DNA of 64,000 nucleotides from Sphaerimonospora cavernae (GTDB lineage Bacteria > Actinomycetota > Actinomycetes > Streptosporangiales > Streptosporangiaceae), in contig NZ_JBHMQT010000055.1 of NCBI RefSeq assembly GCF_042435035.1, positions 62,001 to 126,000 on the forward strand. Direction: 5' to 3'. Below the pieces are notes generated by a model. It ran no database searches. It had not been told where the DNA came from and saw only the letters and a program-made list of their open reading frames with translations. Each line of letters opens with the position of its first letter. Position 1 is the first letter of the stretch. Shown here one piece after another: positions 40,818 to 49,881 of this stretch. The position numbers and the translations under genes were made by a program.

Positions 40818-43409
40818 AAGGGCGAGGGGTTCACCGAGTGGCTGCGCGGCCGCTCCGACGAGCAGCTCAGGGCGCTCGTGACGGCACGGCCGGAACTCGT
40901 CACGCCCGTTCCCGCCAACATCGAGAGCCTCGCCGCCCGCGCGAGCAGCCCCTCCGCCCTCAGCCGGGCGCTCGACCGGCTCGACCGGTTCGCACTGTCC
41001 GTGCTCGAAACCCTCGTGGTCGCGCGGCCGTGCCCCGCCGACCACGGCTCCCTGCGCGCGCTGCTGGCCCGGGCCTCGTACGGCACGGCCGGTGAGGGTG
41101 GGGATCCCGCACTCAACGGAACGACGCTGGAAGCGGCACTCGAAGCCGCACTCGAAGCGGCACTCGAACGGCTTCGGGAAAGCGCCCTGATCTACGACGT
41201 CCCGATTCGCAACGCCGAACTCCGAGACAACGCCGAGCCCCGAGACAACACCGAGCCCCGAGACTCCGACGCGGACTCGGTCGTTCCGCTGCCGGCGCCG
41301 GGAGTTCCGGAGGCTCTCGACCCTCCGGCCGGGCTCGGGCCACCCGCCGCGGAGGTCTTCCGCCATCACCCGCCCGAGCAGATCGAGGCCATGCTCGCCG
41401 GAATGTCCCCCGCAATACCACCCGAAACGCCACCGGGAATGCCACCCGGAACACCGGCCGGAACGGGCGTCGACCACAACAGACCGCAGCGGACCGGCGG
41501 CACTTCGCTGGAACGGCTGACCGCCCGGCTGTCCGATCCCGCGACGGTCGCCCACCTCGTCGAAGAGGTGCCGCCCCAGGCCCGCGCCGCGCTCAAGGGT
41601 CTCATCTGGGGTCCGGCGAACGGGCAGCTGCCCAACGCCCGGCGCGAGGTGACCGTCGCCACCGCCCGGTCGCCCATCGATCAGCTCCTCGCCCGGGGCC
41701 TGCTCGGCGCGACCGGGGAGGAGACCGTAACACTTCCCCGCGAGGTCGCCCTGGTCCTGCGGGGCGGCCGCATCCACCATGATCTGTCCCCCTGCCCGCC
41801 CGAGCCGGCCGGTGCCGTACGCGACCGGGGCCGCGCCGACCGTACGGCCGCCGGGCAGGCGTTCACGTTCACCCGTACCGTCGAGGAACTGTGCGAGTGG
41901 TGGAGCACCGACCCGCCCGGGGTCCTGCGGGCCGGCGGCCTGGCCGTACGGGATCTGAAGCGCGTCACACAGGTCCTCGACGTGCCCGAGTGGGTCGCCG
42001 GCCTGGTGGTGGAGGTCGCGCACGCGGCGGGGCTGGTCGCGGCCGGAGACGGGGAGTGGCTGCCGACCGACGTCTACGACTCGTGGCGGGTCAGGGTCAC
42101 CGAGAACCGGTGGGTCGAGCTGGCGGCCGCCTGGGCGGGCATGGACCGCGTGCCCGGCCTGATCGGCGAGCGCGACGAGCGCGACCGGCCGCTGAACGCC
42201 CTGCATCCGGACCTGCGCCGGGCGGGCGCCGCGCGGGTGCGTGCGCGGGTGCTCGGCGTGCTCGCGTCGGCGGCCGGCGTCGCGCCCACCGTCGAGTCCG
42301 TGCTGGCCGGGCTGGCGTGGGAACGGCCGCGCCAGCGGGTGGCCGACCTCGACCGGGTCGTCGAGTTCACGCTGCGCGAGGCCGAGCAACTCGGGATGAC
42401 CGGGCTCGGCGCGCTGTCGGCGCACGGTGCGGCTCTGGAAGCCGCGCTGGGTGCCGGGCCGGGTGCCGACCGTCGTCGTGCGGCGGCCGAATCGCTCGCG
42501 CCGCTGCTGCCCCAGCCGGTGGACCACGTGCTGCTGCAGGCCGATCTCACGGCCGTGGCGCCGGGACCGCTCACCACCGACCTCCAGCGCGGGCTCGCGC
42601 TCATGGCCGACGTGGAGTCGAAGGGAGGCGCGACCGTCTACCGGTTTCGCGAGGCGTCGATCAGGCGGGCACTCGACGCCGGGCAGTCGGCGGACGAACT
42701 GATCGCCATGCTCGAACGGCACTCGGCCACGCCGGTCCCCCAGCCGCTGCGCTACCTGGTGACCGACGTGGCTCGGCGGCACGGACGCATCCGGGTCGGC
42801 ACCGCCTCCGCCTACGTCCGCTGTGATGATCCGGCGATCCTCGATGAGGTGCTCGCCGACCGGCGGGCCGCACTGCTGCGGCTGCGGCGGCTCGCACCGA
42901 CCGTGCTGGCGTCCAGGACGTCGCGGGCCGCGCTGGTCGACTCGCTGCGCGCGATGGGCTACGCGCCGATGGCCGAGTCGAGCGACGGCGACGTCCTGGT
43001 GACGAGGGCCGATGCCAGGCGGACCGAGGGCCCGCCGATCACCCGGGCCCCGGCCCCGGTACGGCCGGAGGCCGACATGGTGGCCGCCGCCGTCCGGGCC
43101 GTACGGGCCGGTGATGAGGCGCGCCTGGCGCATCGGCACCCCGAGCGGGCCCCCGAGGGCGAGGTGCCGCGGTCTCCGTCGAGCGCCACGATCGAGGCGC
43201 TCCGGGAGGCGATCAGGCAGGGTTCGCGGGTCAGGATCGGCTACCTCGACTCACAGGGGCATGCCATCAGCCGCATCCTCGAACCGGCCAGGGTGGAGGG
43301 CGGCTACCTCACCGCCTATGACGAGGCCCGAGCCACCATCCACCGCTTCGCCCTCCATCGGATCACCGGCATCTCCGGCCCCGGCCGAGATTCCCCGAGC
43401 CGGGACTGA
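40815..43409 (+). CDS. Helicase-associated domain protein with C-terminal WYL-like domain
   Basis: 864 residues from ATG 40815 (MKGEGFTEWLRGRSDEQL). The N-terminal 600 residues belong to the helicase-associated (XPB/Ssl2-like) family, with FTRTVEELCEWWSTDPPGVLRAGGLAVRDLKR and PLLPQPVDHVLLQADLTAVAPGPL visible. The last ~65 residues are a WYL-type ligand/nucleic acid-binding fold (SRVRIGYLDSQGHAISRILEP...ALHRITGI). Residues about 125-240 contain short repeats (EAALEAALEAALE, NAEPRDNTEPRD) and a Pro-rich linker that look variable. It has no helicase motifs itself; the XPB helicase follows 60 bases later, a conserved actinobacterial pair. Confidence 0.9.
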   Translation: MKGEGFTEWLRGRSDEQLRALVTARPELVTPVPANIESLAARASSPSALSRALDRLDRFALSVLETLVVARPCPADHGSLRALLARASYGTAGEGGDPALNGTTLEAALEAALEAALERLRESALIYDVPIRNAELRDNAEPRDNTEPRDSDADSVVPLPAPGVPEALDPPAGLGPPAAEVFRHHPPEQIEAMLAGMSPAIPPETPPGMPPGTPAGTGVDHNRPQRTGGTSLERLTARLSDPATVAHLVEEVPPQARAALKGLIWGPANGQLPNARREVTVATARSPIDQLLARGLLGATGEETVTLPREVALVLRGGRIHHDLSPCPPEPAGAVRDRGRADRTAAGQAFTFTRTVEELCEWWSTDPPGVLRAGGLAVRDLKRVTQVLDVPEWVAGLVVEVAHAAGLVAAGDGEWLPTDVYDSWRVRVTENRWVELAAAWAGMDRVPGLIGERDERDRPLNALHPDLRRAGAARVRARVLGVLASAAGVAPTVESVLAGLAWERPRQRVADLDRVVEFTLREAEQLGMTGLGALSAHGAALEAALGAGPGADRRRAAAESLAPLLPQPVDHVLLQADLTAVAPGPLTTDLQRGLALMADVESKGGATVYRFREASIRRALDAGQSADELIAMLERHSATPVPQPLRYLVTDVARRHGRIRVGTASAYVRCDDPAILDEVLADRRAALLRLRRLAPTVLASRTSRAALVDSLRAMGYAPMAESSDGDVLVTRADARRTEGPPITRAPAPVRPEADMVAAAVRAVRAGDEARLAHRHPERAPEGEVPRSPSSATIEALREAIRQGSRVRIGYLDSQGHAISRILEPARVEGGYLTAYDEARATIHRFALHRITGISGPGRDSPSRD

Positions 43410-43468
43410 TTCGGCCCGGTCTCGTGTTGGATAGGCGTCAGCCGTACGAGGGGGGAGTGGGCATCGAC

Positions 43469-45145
43469 ATGACCGGGATGAACGGGCCGCTGATCGTCCA
43501 GTCGGACAAGACGCTGCTGCTCGAAGTCGATCACGAGCTGGCCGACGCGTGCCGCAAGGCGATCGCGCCGTTCGCCGAGTTGGAGCGCGCCCCCGAGCAT
43601 GTCCACACCTACCGGGTGACCCCGCTTGCGCTGTGGAACGCCAGGGCCGCGGGGCACGACGCCGAGCAGGTCGTCGACGCGCTGATCACCTACAGCCGCT
43701 ATCCGGTGCCGCACGCGATGCTGGTCGACGTCGCCGAGACGATGGCCAGGTACGGCCGGCTGCGGTTGGAGAAGCATCCGACCCAGGGGTTGGCCCTCAC
43801 CGCCACCGACCGCGCCGTCCTGGAGGAGGTGCTGCGCTCCAAGAAGGTGCAGCCGCTGTTGGGTGAGCGGTTCAGCCCCGACGCGGTCGCCGTGCATCCC
43901 TCCGAGCGCGGCAACATCAAGCAACTGCTACTCAAGCTCGGCTGGCCGGCCGAGGACCTCGCCGGGTACGTGGACGGCGAGCATCACCCGATCGCGCTGC
44001 GCGAGGAGGGCTGGACGCTGCGGCCATACCAGAAGGAGGCCGCGGACGCGTTCTGGAACGGCGGATCGGGCGTGGTCGTGCTGCCCTGCGGCGCGGGCAA
44101 GACGATCGTCGGGGCCGCGGCGATGGCGCACGCGCAGGCCACCACGCTCATCCTGGTCACCAACACGGTCTCAGCCCACCAGTGGAAGCAGGAGCTGATC
44201 AAGCGCACCTCGCTGACCGAGGACGAGATCGGCGAGTACACCGGGACGAAGAAGGAGATCCGCCCGGTCACCATCGCCACCTATCAGGTGATGACGACGA
44301 GACGGCAGGGTGCGTACCGGCACCTGGAGTTGTTCGACGCCCGCGACTGGGGGCTGATCGTCTATGACGAGGTGCACCTCCTGCCCGCGCCGATCTTCCG
44401 GATGACGGCCGATCTCCAGGCGCGTCGCCGGGTCGGCCTGACCGCCACCCTGGTACGCGAGGACGGCCGCGAGGGCGACGTCTTCTCGCTCATCGGGCCG
44501 AAACGGTACGACGCGCCGTGGAAGGAGATGGAGAACCAGGGCTGGATCGCGCCGGCCGAGTGCGTCGAGGTGCGGGTGACGCTCAGCGACGAGGAACGGC
44601 TGGCTTACGCCATGACCGAGGCCGACGAGCGCTACCGCTTCTGCGCGACCACCCCGTCGAAGAACCGGGTGGCCGAGGCGCTGGTACGGCGGCACGCGGG
44701 CGAACAGGTCCTGGTCATCGGGCAGTACATCGACCAGCTCGACGAGTTGGGCGAGCACCTCGACGCGCCCGTGATCAAGGGAGAGACTCGGGTCCGGGAG
44801 CGGGAGCGCCTGTTCCAGGCGTTCCGCGACAAGGAGATCCAGGTCCTTGTGGTGTCGAAGGTGGCCAACTTCTCCATCGACCTGCCGGAGGCGGCCGTGG
44901 CCATCCAGGTCTCCGGCACCTTCGGCTCACGTCAGGAGGAGGCGCAGCGGCTCGGCCGCGTGCTGCGGCCGAAGGCCGACGGCGGCGGCGCGCGCTTCTA
45001 CTCGATCGTCAGCCGTGACACCGTCGACCAGGACTTCGCCGCCCACCGGCAGCGCTTCCTCGCCGAGCAGGGCTACGCGTACCACATCATCGACGCCGAC
45101 GACGTCGGTGAGGAGAACCCGTTCCCAAGGACTGAACACGAGTAG
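43469..45145 (+). CDS. XPB-type DNA repair helicase
   Basis: 558 residues from ATG 43469 (MTGMNGPLIVQSDKTLLLEVDH); ATG 43478 is possible. Superfamily 2 helicase motifs: Walker A LPCGAGKTIV, DEVH box VYDEVHLLP, motif III GLTATLVREDGRE, and motif VI EEAQRLGRVLRPK. The damage-recognition RED motif is seen in VREDGREGDV. The N-terminal domain (about 1-180) is the one shared by mycobacterial-type XPB. A 3'-5' helicase in nucleotide excision repair or transcription. Co-oriented with the helicase-associated protein. Confidence 0.95.
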   Translation: MTGMNGPLIVQSDKTLLLEVDHELADACRKAIAPFAELERAPEHVHTYRVTPLALWNARAAGHDAEQVVDALITYSRYPVPHAMLVDVAETMARYGRLRLEKHPTQGLALTATDRAVLEEVLRSKKVQPLLGERFSPDAVAVHPSERGNIKQLLLKLGWPAEDLAGYVDGEHHPIALREEGWTLRPYQKEAADAFWNGGSGVVVLPCGAGKTIVGAAAMAHAQATTLILVTNTVSAHQWKQELIKRTSLTEDEIGEYTGTKKEIRPVTIATYQVMTTRRQGAYRHLELFDARDWGLIVYDEVHLLPAPIFRMTADLQARRRVGLTATLVREDGREGDVFSLIGPKRYDAPWKEMENQGWIAPAECVEVRVTLSDEERLAYAMTEADERYRFCATTPSKNRVAEALVRRHAGEQVLVIGQYIDQLDELGEHLDAPVIKGETRVRERERLFQAFRDKEIQVLVVSKVANFSIDLPEAAVAIQVSGTFGSRQEEAQRLGRVLRPKADGGGARFYSIVSRDTVDQDFAAHRQRFLAEQGYAYHIIDADDVGEENPFPRTEHE

Positions 45146-45198
45146 TTCATCTTCGGCCGCGTGCCCCGAACGGTGGTGGAAGCGCGCCGACCGCGACG

Positions 45199-45813
45199 TC
45201 ATCGCTGTCGTCTCAACTCCGCGTTCTCCCTTTCCAGGTGTGCTACTCGCTGCTGGAGCGACTCCACAGCGGGCCGCAGTTCTTCCATGCTGTAGCGAGG
45301 AACAATGTGTTGCGGGCAGTTCCAGTCGTAGGCCTCGACCTTGATGAGGATGAGGCGTTCGACGATGGCCCGGTACTCACGAGGGCGCAGGCGCTCGGCG
45401 ATGTCCGGATGCGGCTCGGAGGCGACGGGACGAGCCCACCCGGCAATCTTAAGTCTGGTCTGGGAGGGGTAGTCGATGAGCAGCAGTGACACTCGATTGT
45501 CCGCGTCCAGGTTACCCGTGGTGATGTACTGCCGGTTTCCGCGGAAGTCCGCGAAGCCCAGAGTGGAGTCGTCCAGAGCCTGGAGGAAGCCGACCGGACC
45601 TCCGCGGTGCTGGACGTAGGGCCAACCGGTGGAACCGGCACTGGCGATGAAGAAGGTGTCCACGCTGGAGACGAACATCATCTCCTCCGGCCCGAGGCGG
45701 TCCGCATCCTCGGCGCTGGCCGCCATACGTGCGTATGCGGTGCGACTGCCGTGCATCCGCTGGTGGCGCTGTACCTCCTCGGTGAACAGCAACTGCGCAT
45801 AGCGGCTGGTCAT
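45199..45813 (-). CDS. PPOX-family flavin-binding protein
   Basis: 204 residues from ATG 45813, with AGGAG upstream. Pyridoxamine 5'-phosphate oxidase-like split barrel: MMFVSSVDTFFIASAGSTGWPYVQHRGGPVGFLQALDDSTLGFADFRGNRQYITTGNLDADNRVSLLLIDYPSQTRLKIAG-type order. The C terminus is a coiled coil (MEELRPAVESLQQRVAHLERENAELRR). Relatives use FMN or F420 to reduce or oxidise small molecules. It lies 9 bases downstream of the HPP gene in a two-gene operon. A second PPOX protein occurs at 59659. Substrate unknown. Confidence 0.87.
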   Translation of the reverse strand: MTSRYAQLLFTEEVQRHQRMHGSRTAYARMAASAEDADRLGPEEMMFVSSVDTFFIASAGSTGWPYVQHRGGPVGFLQALDDSTLGFADFRGNRQYITTGNLDADNRVSLLLIDYPSQTRLKIAGWARPVASEPHPDIAERLRPREYRAIVERLILIKVEAYDWNCPQHIVPRYSMEELRPAVESLQQRVAHLERENAELRRQR

Positions 45814-45822
45814 GAGCGGCTC

Positions 45823-46359
45823 CTACCACCAGTAGGCGGGATAGCGGGCAGTCTTGCCCATGCGGCCGGCAGCGATGCCGACCGCGACGAGGACGAGCGT
45901 GGCCAGCGCCAGCAGGGCGAGGAAACTCATGGCAGGGGGTTCAGTGAGAACCGCGATGACCGCGGTGGCCGCAGCGGGGGAATGCGGAGCTCGCGCCAGG
46001 GCCATGGCCCCGATGGCAAGACCTCCGGCCACACCAGCCGACCACAGGGAGTTGCCGATGGCGGCCAGACAGATCAGGCCTACCGCACCGGAGATCAGCT
46101 GCCCGCCGATGACGCTACGAGGCTGGGCCAAGGGGAGTGTGGGAGCCGCGAAGACGAGAGCCGCGCTCGCGGCGAGGGGAGGGATCAGCACGGGCTGGTT
46201 CAGGATCTCGCCGATCACGACCAGGAGTGTCAGACCGACCACGCCGGCCGCCGTGGCGACGCCGATCGCCGCGGCCGGGTTCCTGGCGGGCGCCTTCCCG
46301 TGCAGTTGTACACGGACGCGGCTGGTCTTCGTGATGGAGGAAAGCTGCGTGTCGACCAT
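45823..46359 (-). CDS. HPP-family integral membrane protein
   Basis: 178 residues from ATG 46359. A cytosolic start is followed by about four or five hydrophobic segments: AAAIGVATAAGVVGLTLLVVIGEI, PVLIPPLAASAALVFAAP, VIGGQLISGAVGLICLAAIG and SFLALLALATLVLVAVGIAAG. HPP family hallmarks are PLAQPRSVIGGQLIS and ALARAPHSPAAATAVIAVL. Plant and cyanobacterial HPP proteins are reported to transport nitrite; bacterial roles are little studied. First gene of the HPP-PPOX operon, divergent from the first CGNR regulator. Confidence 0.87.
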   Translation of the reverse strand: MVDTQLSSITKTSRVRVQLHGKAPARNPAAAIGVATAAGVVGLTLLVVIGEILNQPVLIPPLAASAALVFAAPTLPLAQPRSVIGGQLISGAVGLICLAAIGNSLWSAGVAGGLAIGAMALARAPHSPAAATAVIAVLTEPPAMSFLALLALATLVLVAVGIAAGRMGKTARYPAYWW

Positions 46360-46399
46360 GTGGATTCCTTACGGGAGTCTCGACAAGAGCTGAGGCGAC

Positions 46400-46429
46400 C
46401 TAATGCATAAATGAAGATCTAAGCATTAG
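46400..46429. promoter_or_regulatory. CGNR-linked inverted repeat, site 1
   Basis: CTAATGC at 46400-46406 and GCATTAG at 46423-46429: perfect 7-base arms in a 30-base site, between the divergent HPP and CGNR regulator genes. The same outline (CTAA, 21-22 bases, TTAG) recurs beside the other two CGNR genes. Confidence 0.72.
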
Positions 46430-46548
46430 CTAGATATAGCAGGGTGTCGGCTGCCGGAGCAAGATATTCCTGTGGCGGCGGTCTCCTCCGGTGCCCGCCG
46501 CCGGAGGAGACTGTGGCGGGAGCGGGATCGAAACGCCAGGATGGAGTG

Positions 46549-47187
46549 ATGAGCGAGTCGGCGGAGCAGCACCGAGCCTGCGGGACGATCGACGATCTTC
46601 CGCTGATCGGTGAGCCCCTTCCTCTAGAGTTGGTGAACACCACGTACGTCAAAGGTGGGATGCGGGGCTCGGTGGTCGACGCGCTGTGCGTCCCCGAGGA
46701 TCTGGACAAGTGGTTTGCGCTACATCAGGACAACTTCGATGCTTCGCTGGGTGCCGCCCTGCGAGACGTGGCTCCCGCCAGCGGCGATCACCTGAGTCGG
46801 TTCCGTGTCCTGCGCCGGGCGCTGCGCGCCCTCGCAACCGCACGGACGGATGGCACGGCGCCAAGCGCTGCGGCGGTGGGGCTGGTCAACCGAACCGCCC
46901 AGTTGTCGGCACACTGGGATGAACTGGACCCGGCGGATCCATTCGTGGCGCTGCGCAGGTGGGGTGAGGCCGACCCCCGTCTTGTCGCGCTGGGTGTCGT
47001 CGCGCAGGAGGGTGTGCGGCTGCTCGCCGGAGCCTCGGCAGTCGGCCTGCGAGCTTGCTCGGCGCCGGGGTGCGTCCTCTTTTTCATCAAGAGTCATCCA
47101 CGACGCGAATGGTGCACTGTGGGTTGTGGCAACCGCGTGCGGGTCGCCCGGTACAGCCGGAGGTTCGTCGGCGACCCGCCAGAGTGA
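46549..47187 (+). CDS. ABATE/CGNR zinc-finger regulator 1
   Basis: 212 residues from ATG 46549, 8 bases after AGGA; the frame stays open upstream but lacks family sequence there. The ABATE domain opens with LPLIGEPLPLELVNTTYVKGG. The C-terminal zinc finger reads CSAPGCVLFFIKSHPRREWCTVGCGNRVRVARY, with four Cys and the CGNR signature. Family members are annotated as stress-induced transcription regulators but few are studied. Divergent from HPP-PPOX, with site 1 in the gap. Two paralogues lie within 12 kb. Identity to them is highest in the zinc finger. Confidence 0.9.
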   Translation: MSESAEQHRACGTIDDLPLIGEPLPLELVNTTYVKGGMRGSVVDALCVPEDLDKWFALHQDNFDASLGAALRDVAPASGDHLSRFRVLRRALRALATARTDGTAPSAAAVGLVNRTAQLSAHWDELDPADPFVALRRWGEADPRLVALGVVAQEGVRLLAGASAVGLRACSAPGCVLFFIKSHPRREWCTVGCGNRVRVARYSRRFVGDPPE

Positions 47188-47235
47188 GCGGGCGCCGCGG
47201 CTCGTGCCGCGGCGCCCGAGTGATTGATGCTGGGC

Positions 47236-48624
47236 TCAGTTCAGCACGTTGGCGTACACGTAGTCGGAGACCTTGTAGCCCAACTCCAAGGCGGCGGCGT
47301 TGTCCCACTCGAAGTGCACACCGAGCCACTTGCGGCTGTCTGCCTTCTCCTTCGCCGCGCTGCTCAGGCTGGAGAACGACCGGGTCACGCCTTGGGCGAA
47401 GGGGTCATCGGTGGCGCCGGTGAAGGACAGCGAGTCGGTTCCGAAGTAGTTGCGCAGGATGCCCGCCCACGCGGCCGCGATGCCAGAGTGCCCGGAGGTA
47501 TAGGTCGGGAAGCTGGGGCTGAAGCTGTTCCCGGCCAGGTCCTGCTCCAGCGGCTTCCAACTGGGGTCGGGGGTGATCGCAGGGTTGGGCACCTGATCGG
47601 CAAGGTTGATGGCGTGCTCGGGCCGCCAGACGTCCCAGTCGGTGCTGTACTTGGAGTCCCAGACTGCGATGCCCGCGTCGGCGAGGGCGATGGAGGTCAG
47701 AGCGAACAGCTTGGCGCTGTTGAACGAGGTGCCGAACGGACGGTACTTGGTGTAAACCGCGATGGTGTGGTCGTACTGCTGGCCCACAGGCTTGTACGTG
47801 CCCTCGATGTCATTGGCCCAGAAGTGGGCGGCCTGGGTCTGGTCGGCGGTCCGGGCGGTCGAGGTCCTGCCGCCGATGGCCTTGAGTTCGTTGACCTGCG
47901 CGGCGTACTCGGGACTCTTCAGCATCTGCTCAGCGTTGGTGAACCCTCCGATGGGACCCGGCCGGAACTGGGAGCCGGAGGTGAGGGCGAAAGGCTTGAC
48001 CTTCCCCCAGTTCGCCCCGCCGGCTGGGCGGGCCGGGTCCGGGCGCCAGTGACCCGGCTCGATGGTGGGGACATAGGGAGTCGTGTCTTCAGATCCGTCG
48101 CCCGTCCGGTCCGCGATGATCGCGTTGGCGGTCTTTATCCCGAGCAGGCGCCCCTTGTTCTTGTCCGACGTCGAGCCGAAGTCCGGCATCGCCAGGGCGG
48201 TGTTGAGCTTGGTGTCGAGGTCGGGGGTGGGATAGCTCGGGAAAGCGCTCTTCAGCGCCGTGTACGCAGCGTAGTCGATCGCGGTGTTCAGTGCTCCGAC
48301 AGCACCGAAGGCAGCCGGGTCCTTGGTCAGATAGGGCTTGCCGATCGGGAAGACGGAGTTCACCGCGTCGTAAACGGCGAGGTTCATCATGGCGCCGCCC
48401 CGAGTCAGCGGGCCCGGCGTGCCACCGGTGTGTCGGAAAACATCCAGGATGACACGGTTCCAGTACAGGACGTGGTCGTACTTGCCGAGAGAGAAGGATT
48501 GGGTGCTGATGTCCGCCGCGGCAGGGAGCGCGGGGGTCACGGTCAGCGAGACAACGCCGGCCAGAGCTGAACCGGCGACCCCCAACTTGAACAGGGACCT
48601 GCGCGTAAGACGTGAACGGTGCAT
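47236..48624 (-). CDS. Tat-exported vanadium-dependent haloperoxidase-family protein
   Basis: 462 residues from ATG 48624, with GAGGA upstream. Twin-arginine signal TRRSLFKLGVAGSALAGVV, cleavage near PALPAAA. The PAP2/haloperoxidase core is in the C-terminal half: DVWRPEHAI, FPTYTSGHSGIAAAWAGIL (the phosphate/vanadate-binding S-G-H) and WLGVHFEWDNAAALELGYKVSDYV. Enzymes of this fold either oxidise halides with hydrogen peroxide and vanadate or act as acid phosphatases. Substrate unresolved. Same strand as CGNR regulator 2, convergent with regulator 1. Confidence 0.85.
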   Translation of the reverse strand: MHRSRLTRRSLFKLGVAGSALAGVVSLTVTPALPAAADISTQSFSLGKYDHVLYWNRVILDVFRHTGGTPGPLTRGGAMMNLAVYDAVNSVFPIGKPYLTKDPAAFGAVGALNTAIDYAAYTALKSAFPSYPTPDLDTKLNTALAMPDFGSTSDKNKGRLLGIKTANAIIADRTGDGSEDTTPYVPTIEPGHWRPDPARPAGGANWGKVKPFALTSGSQFRPGPIGGFTNAEQMLKSPEYAAQVNELKAIGGRTSTARTADQTQAAHFWANDIEGTYKPVGQQYDHTIAVYTKYRPFGTSFNSAKLFALTSIALADAGIAVWDSKYSTDWDVWRPEHAINLADQVPNPAITPDPSWKPLEQDLAGNSFSPSFPTYTSGHSGIAAAWAGILRNYFGTDSLSFTGATDDPFAQGVTRSFSSLSSAAKEKADSRKWLGVHFEWDNAAALELGYKVSDYVYANVLN

Positions 48625-48932
48625 GCGATTCCTCGACTTGCTTACCCAGTGAATGGCCCAGACCCGCGGACCCGATGCGAGGCATGGCGAACCACAGGCA
48701 TGCGGACGCGTGCCTCGATGCGGGCGGGTGGGGGGCAAGGCGTGTCGCTTGAGCGAAGTCTTGCCTCGACGGGAACACTAGTTCTCGATCACACACCACG
48801 ACTGAGAGGTACTCAGATGGGAGATATCGATTCTGGCGATGGCTGAAGATGGCTGAGGCCATCGCGACACAAGTTATAACGCAGTGGCTATACGCGGCCG
48901 TTAGAAAGAGGACCTGTTGTCGGGGCTACCGT
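48625..48932. other. Intergenic region with stem-loop and CGNR-like half sites
   Basis: No gene. It holds a GCGATGG/CCATCGC stem (48836-48842 with 48859-48865, 16-base loop), perhaps the terminator of regulator 2. It also holds a weaker CGNR-type repeat at 48876-48904 with arms TAACG (48877-48881) and CGTTAG (48899-48904), which could act on the haloperoxidase promoter. Confidence 0.45.
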
Positions 48933-49589
48933 TCACGCTGTTCCGTCAGGGTCGCCACTGTGCTCGTCGGTCCGCGGGCACTTGCGGTTGTGCCGGGCGT
49001 AGTGACGCGCCGCGCGGGCGCGGTTGCCGCACGCGGTTGAACACCACTCACGGCGCGAGCGGGTGTGGTCGAAGAAGAGCACGCAGCCCGGTGCGGAACA
49101 GCGCCGAACCGCCGATCCCGTATCCCCGGTCAGCAGTTTGATAGCGCTTTGGGCGAGCTCCGCCTGCACGCCGAGCAGCGGGGAGGCGACCCCCGCCACG
49201 AGCGCGGTCGGCCGATCTCCAGGCGCCCACTCCAGCAGCATCCACAGGCAGTTCATGCTGCTGGCACGGTTCAGTTGGGCCACATCCCAGGGGCTCGGAA
49301 TGGAGCCGTCGACGTAGGCCTGAAGGAGACCGCGGACGGCGTCACGCAGCAACGTGAAGAACCGGACGTCGGCGCCTTTGATGTGTTCGAGGCAGTCGCC
49401 GTCAAGTGCGACGGCGAATCGGTCGCGGCAGGCTTCAAGCCAGCGCCTCAGTTCCCCTGGGGAGCCGATGCCCTCCCGAAGCACACCATGCTCCGCATAC
49501 AGCGTGTTGGCGAATTCCAGCGCGAGCGGTTCCCCCCGTACAGGCGGCACCCCCTCGGCGGACGTGGTGGGTTCGGTGTGTGAGGCCAT
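48933..49589 (-). CDS. ABATE/CGNR zinc-finger regulator 2
   Basis: 218 residues from ATG 49589. Opening VPPVRGEPLALEFANTLYAEHG matches the ABATE domain. Zinc finger: CSAPGCVLFFDHTRSRREWCSTACGNRARAARHYARH. Divergent from the LysR gene with site 2 in the gap, and on the same strand as the haloperoxidase gene 308 bases further. The tail (KCPRTDEHSGDPDGTA) is acidic and not conserved in the paralogues. Confidence 0.9.
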   Translation of the reverse strand: MASHTEPTTSAEGVPPVRGEPLALEFANTLYAEHGVLREGIGSPGELRRWLEACRDRFAVALDGDCLEHIKGADVRFFTLLRDAVRGLLQAYVDGSIPSPWDVAQLNRASSMNCLWMLLEWAPGDRPTALVAGVASPLLGVQAELAQSAIKLLTGDTGSAVRRCSAPGCVLFFDHTRSRREWCSTACGNRARAARHYARHNRKCPRTDEHSGDPDGTA

Positions 49590-49650
49590 GAAGATCCTTC
49601 CGTAGGGTTAGCGCGCAGGGCCCTGACATCCACCTGTTGACAAAAGGTTC

Positions 49651-49679
49651 CTAATGCGCCGTATTCTATCCCCCGTTAG
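49651..49679. promoter_or_regulatory. CGNR-linked inverted repeat, site 2
   Basis: CTAATGC at 49651-49657 and GTTAG at 49675-49679 in a 29-base site, 62 bases upstream of regulator 2. The left arm is identical to that of site 1; the right arm keeps TTAG only. Confidence 0.55.
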
Positions 49680-49812
49680 ACGTGATCGGTTACCGTTGGT
49701 CTCTGAGTGATCGGCTTCTGTAATCGGTCGACGGACCACGGGCGTGCCGGTTCGCTCGTGACGGGGAGAAAACGTACGGCTGGGGGTCGGTTAGCTCGGC
49801 AACTGTGTGTGA

Positions 49813-49824
49813 GCGACCGGTCGC
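49813..49824. promoter_or_regulatory. Perfect 12-bp palindrome upstream of the LysR gene
   Basis: GCGACCGGTCGC lies 58 bases before the LysR start. Between this and regulator 2, GTGATCGG occurs twice (49682-49689 and 49707-49714). Either could be part of a LysR binding region. Confidence 0.35.
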
Positions 49825-49881
49825 CCTCGGGCGGAGATCCTGTTTTCTCATAGCGGGAATTCGTCGTTGCATGGAGGCCGC

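Noticed and set aside
40620..43139. 839-codon minus-strand frame over the helicase-associated gene
   Set aside because: Antisense shadow with no domain; the plus-strand gene has clear family motifs.
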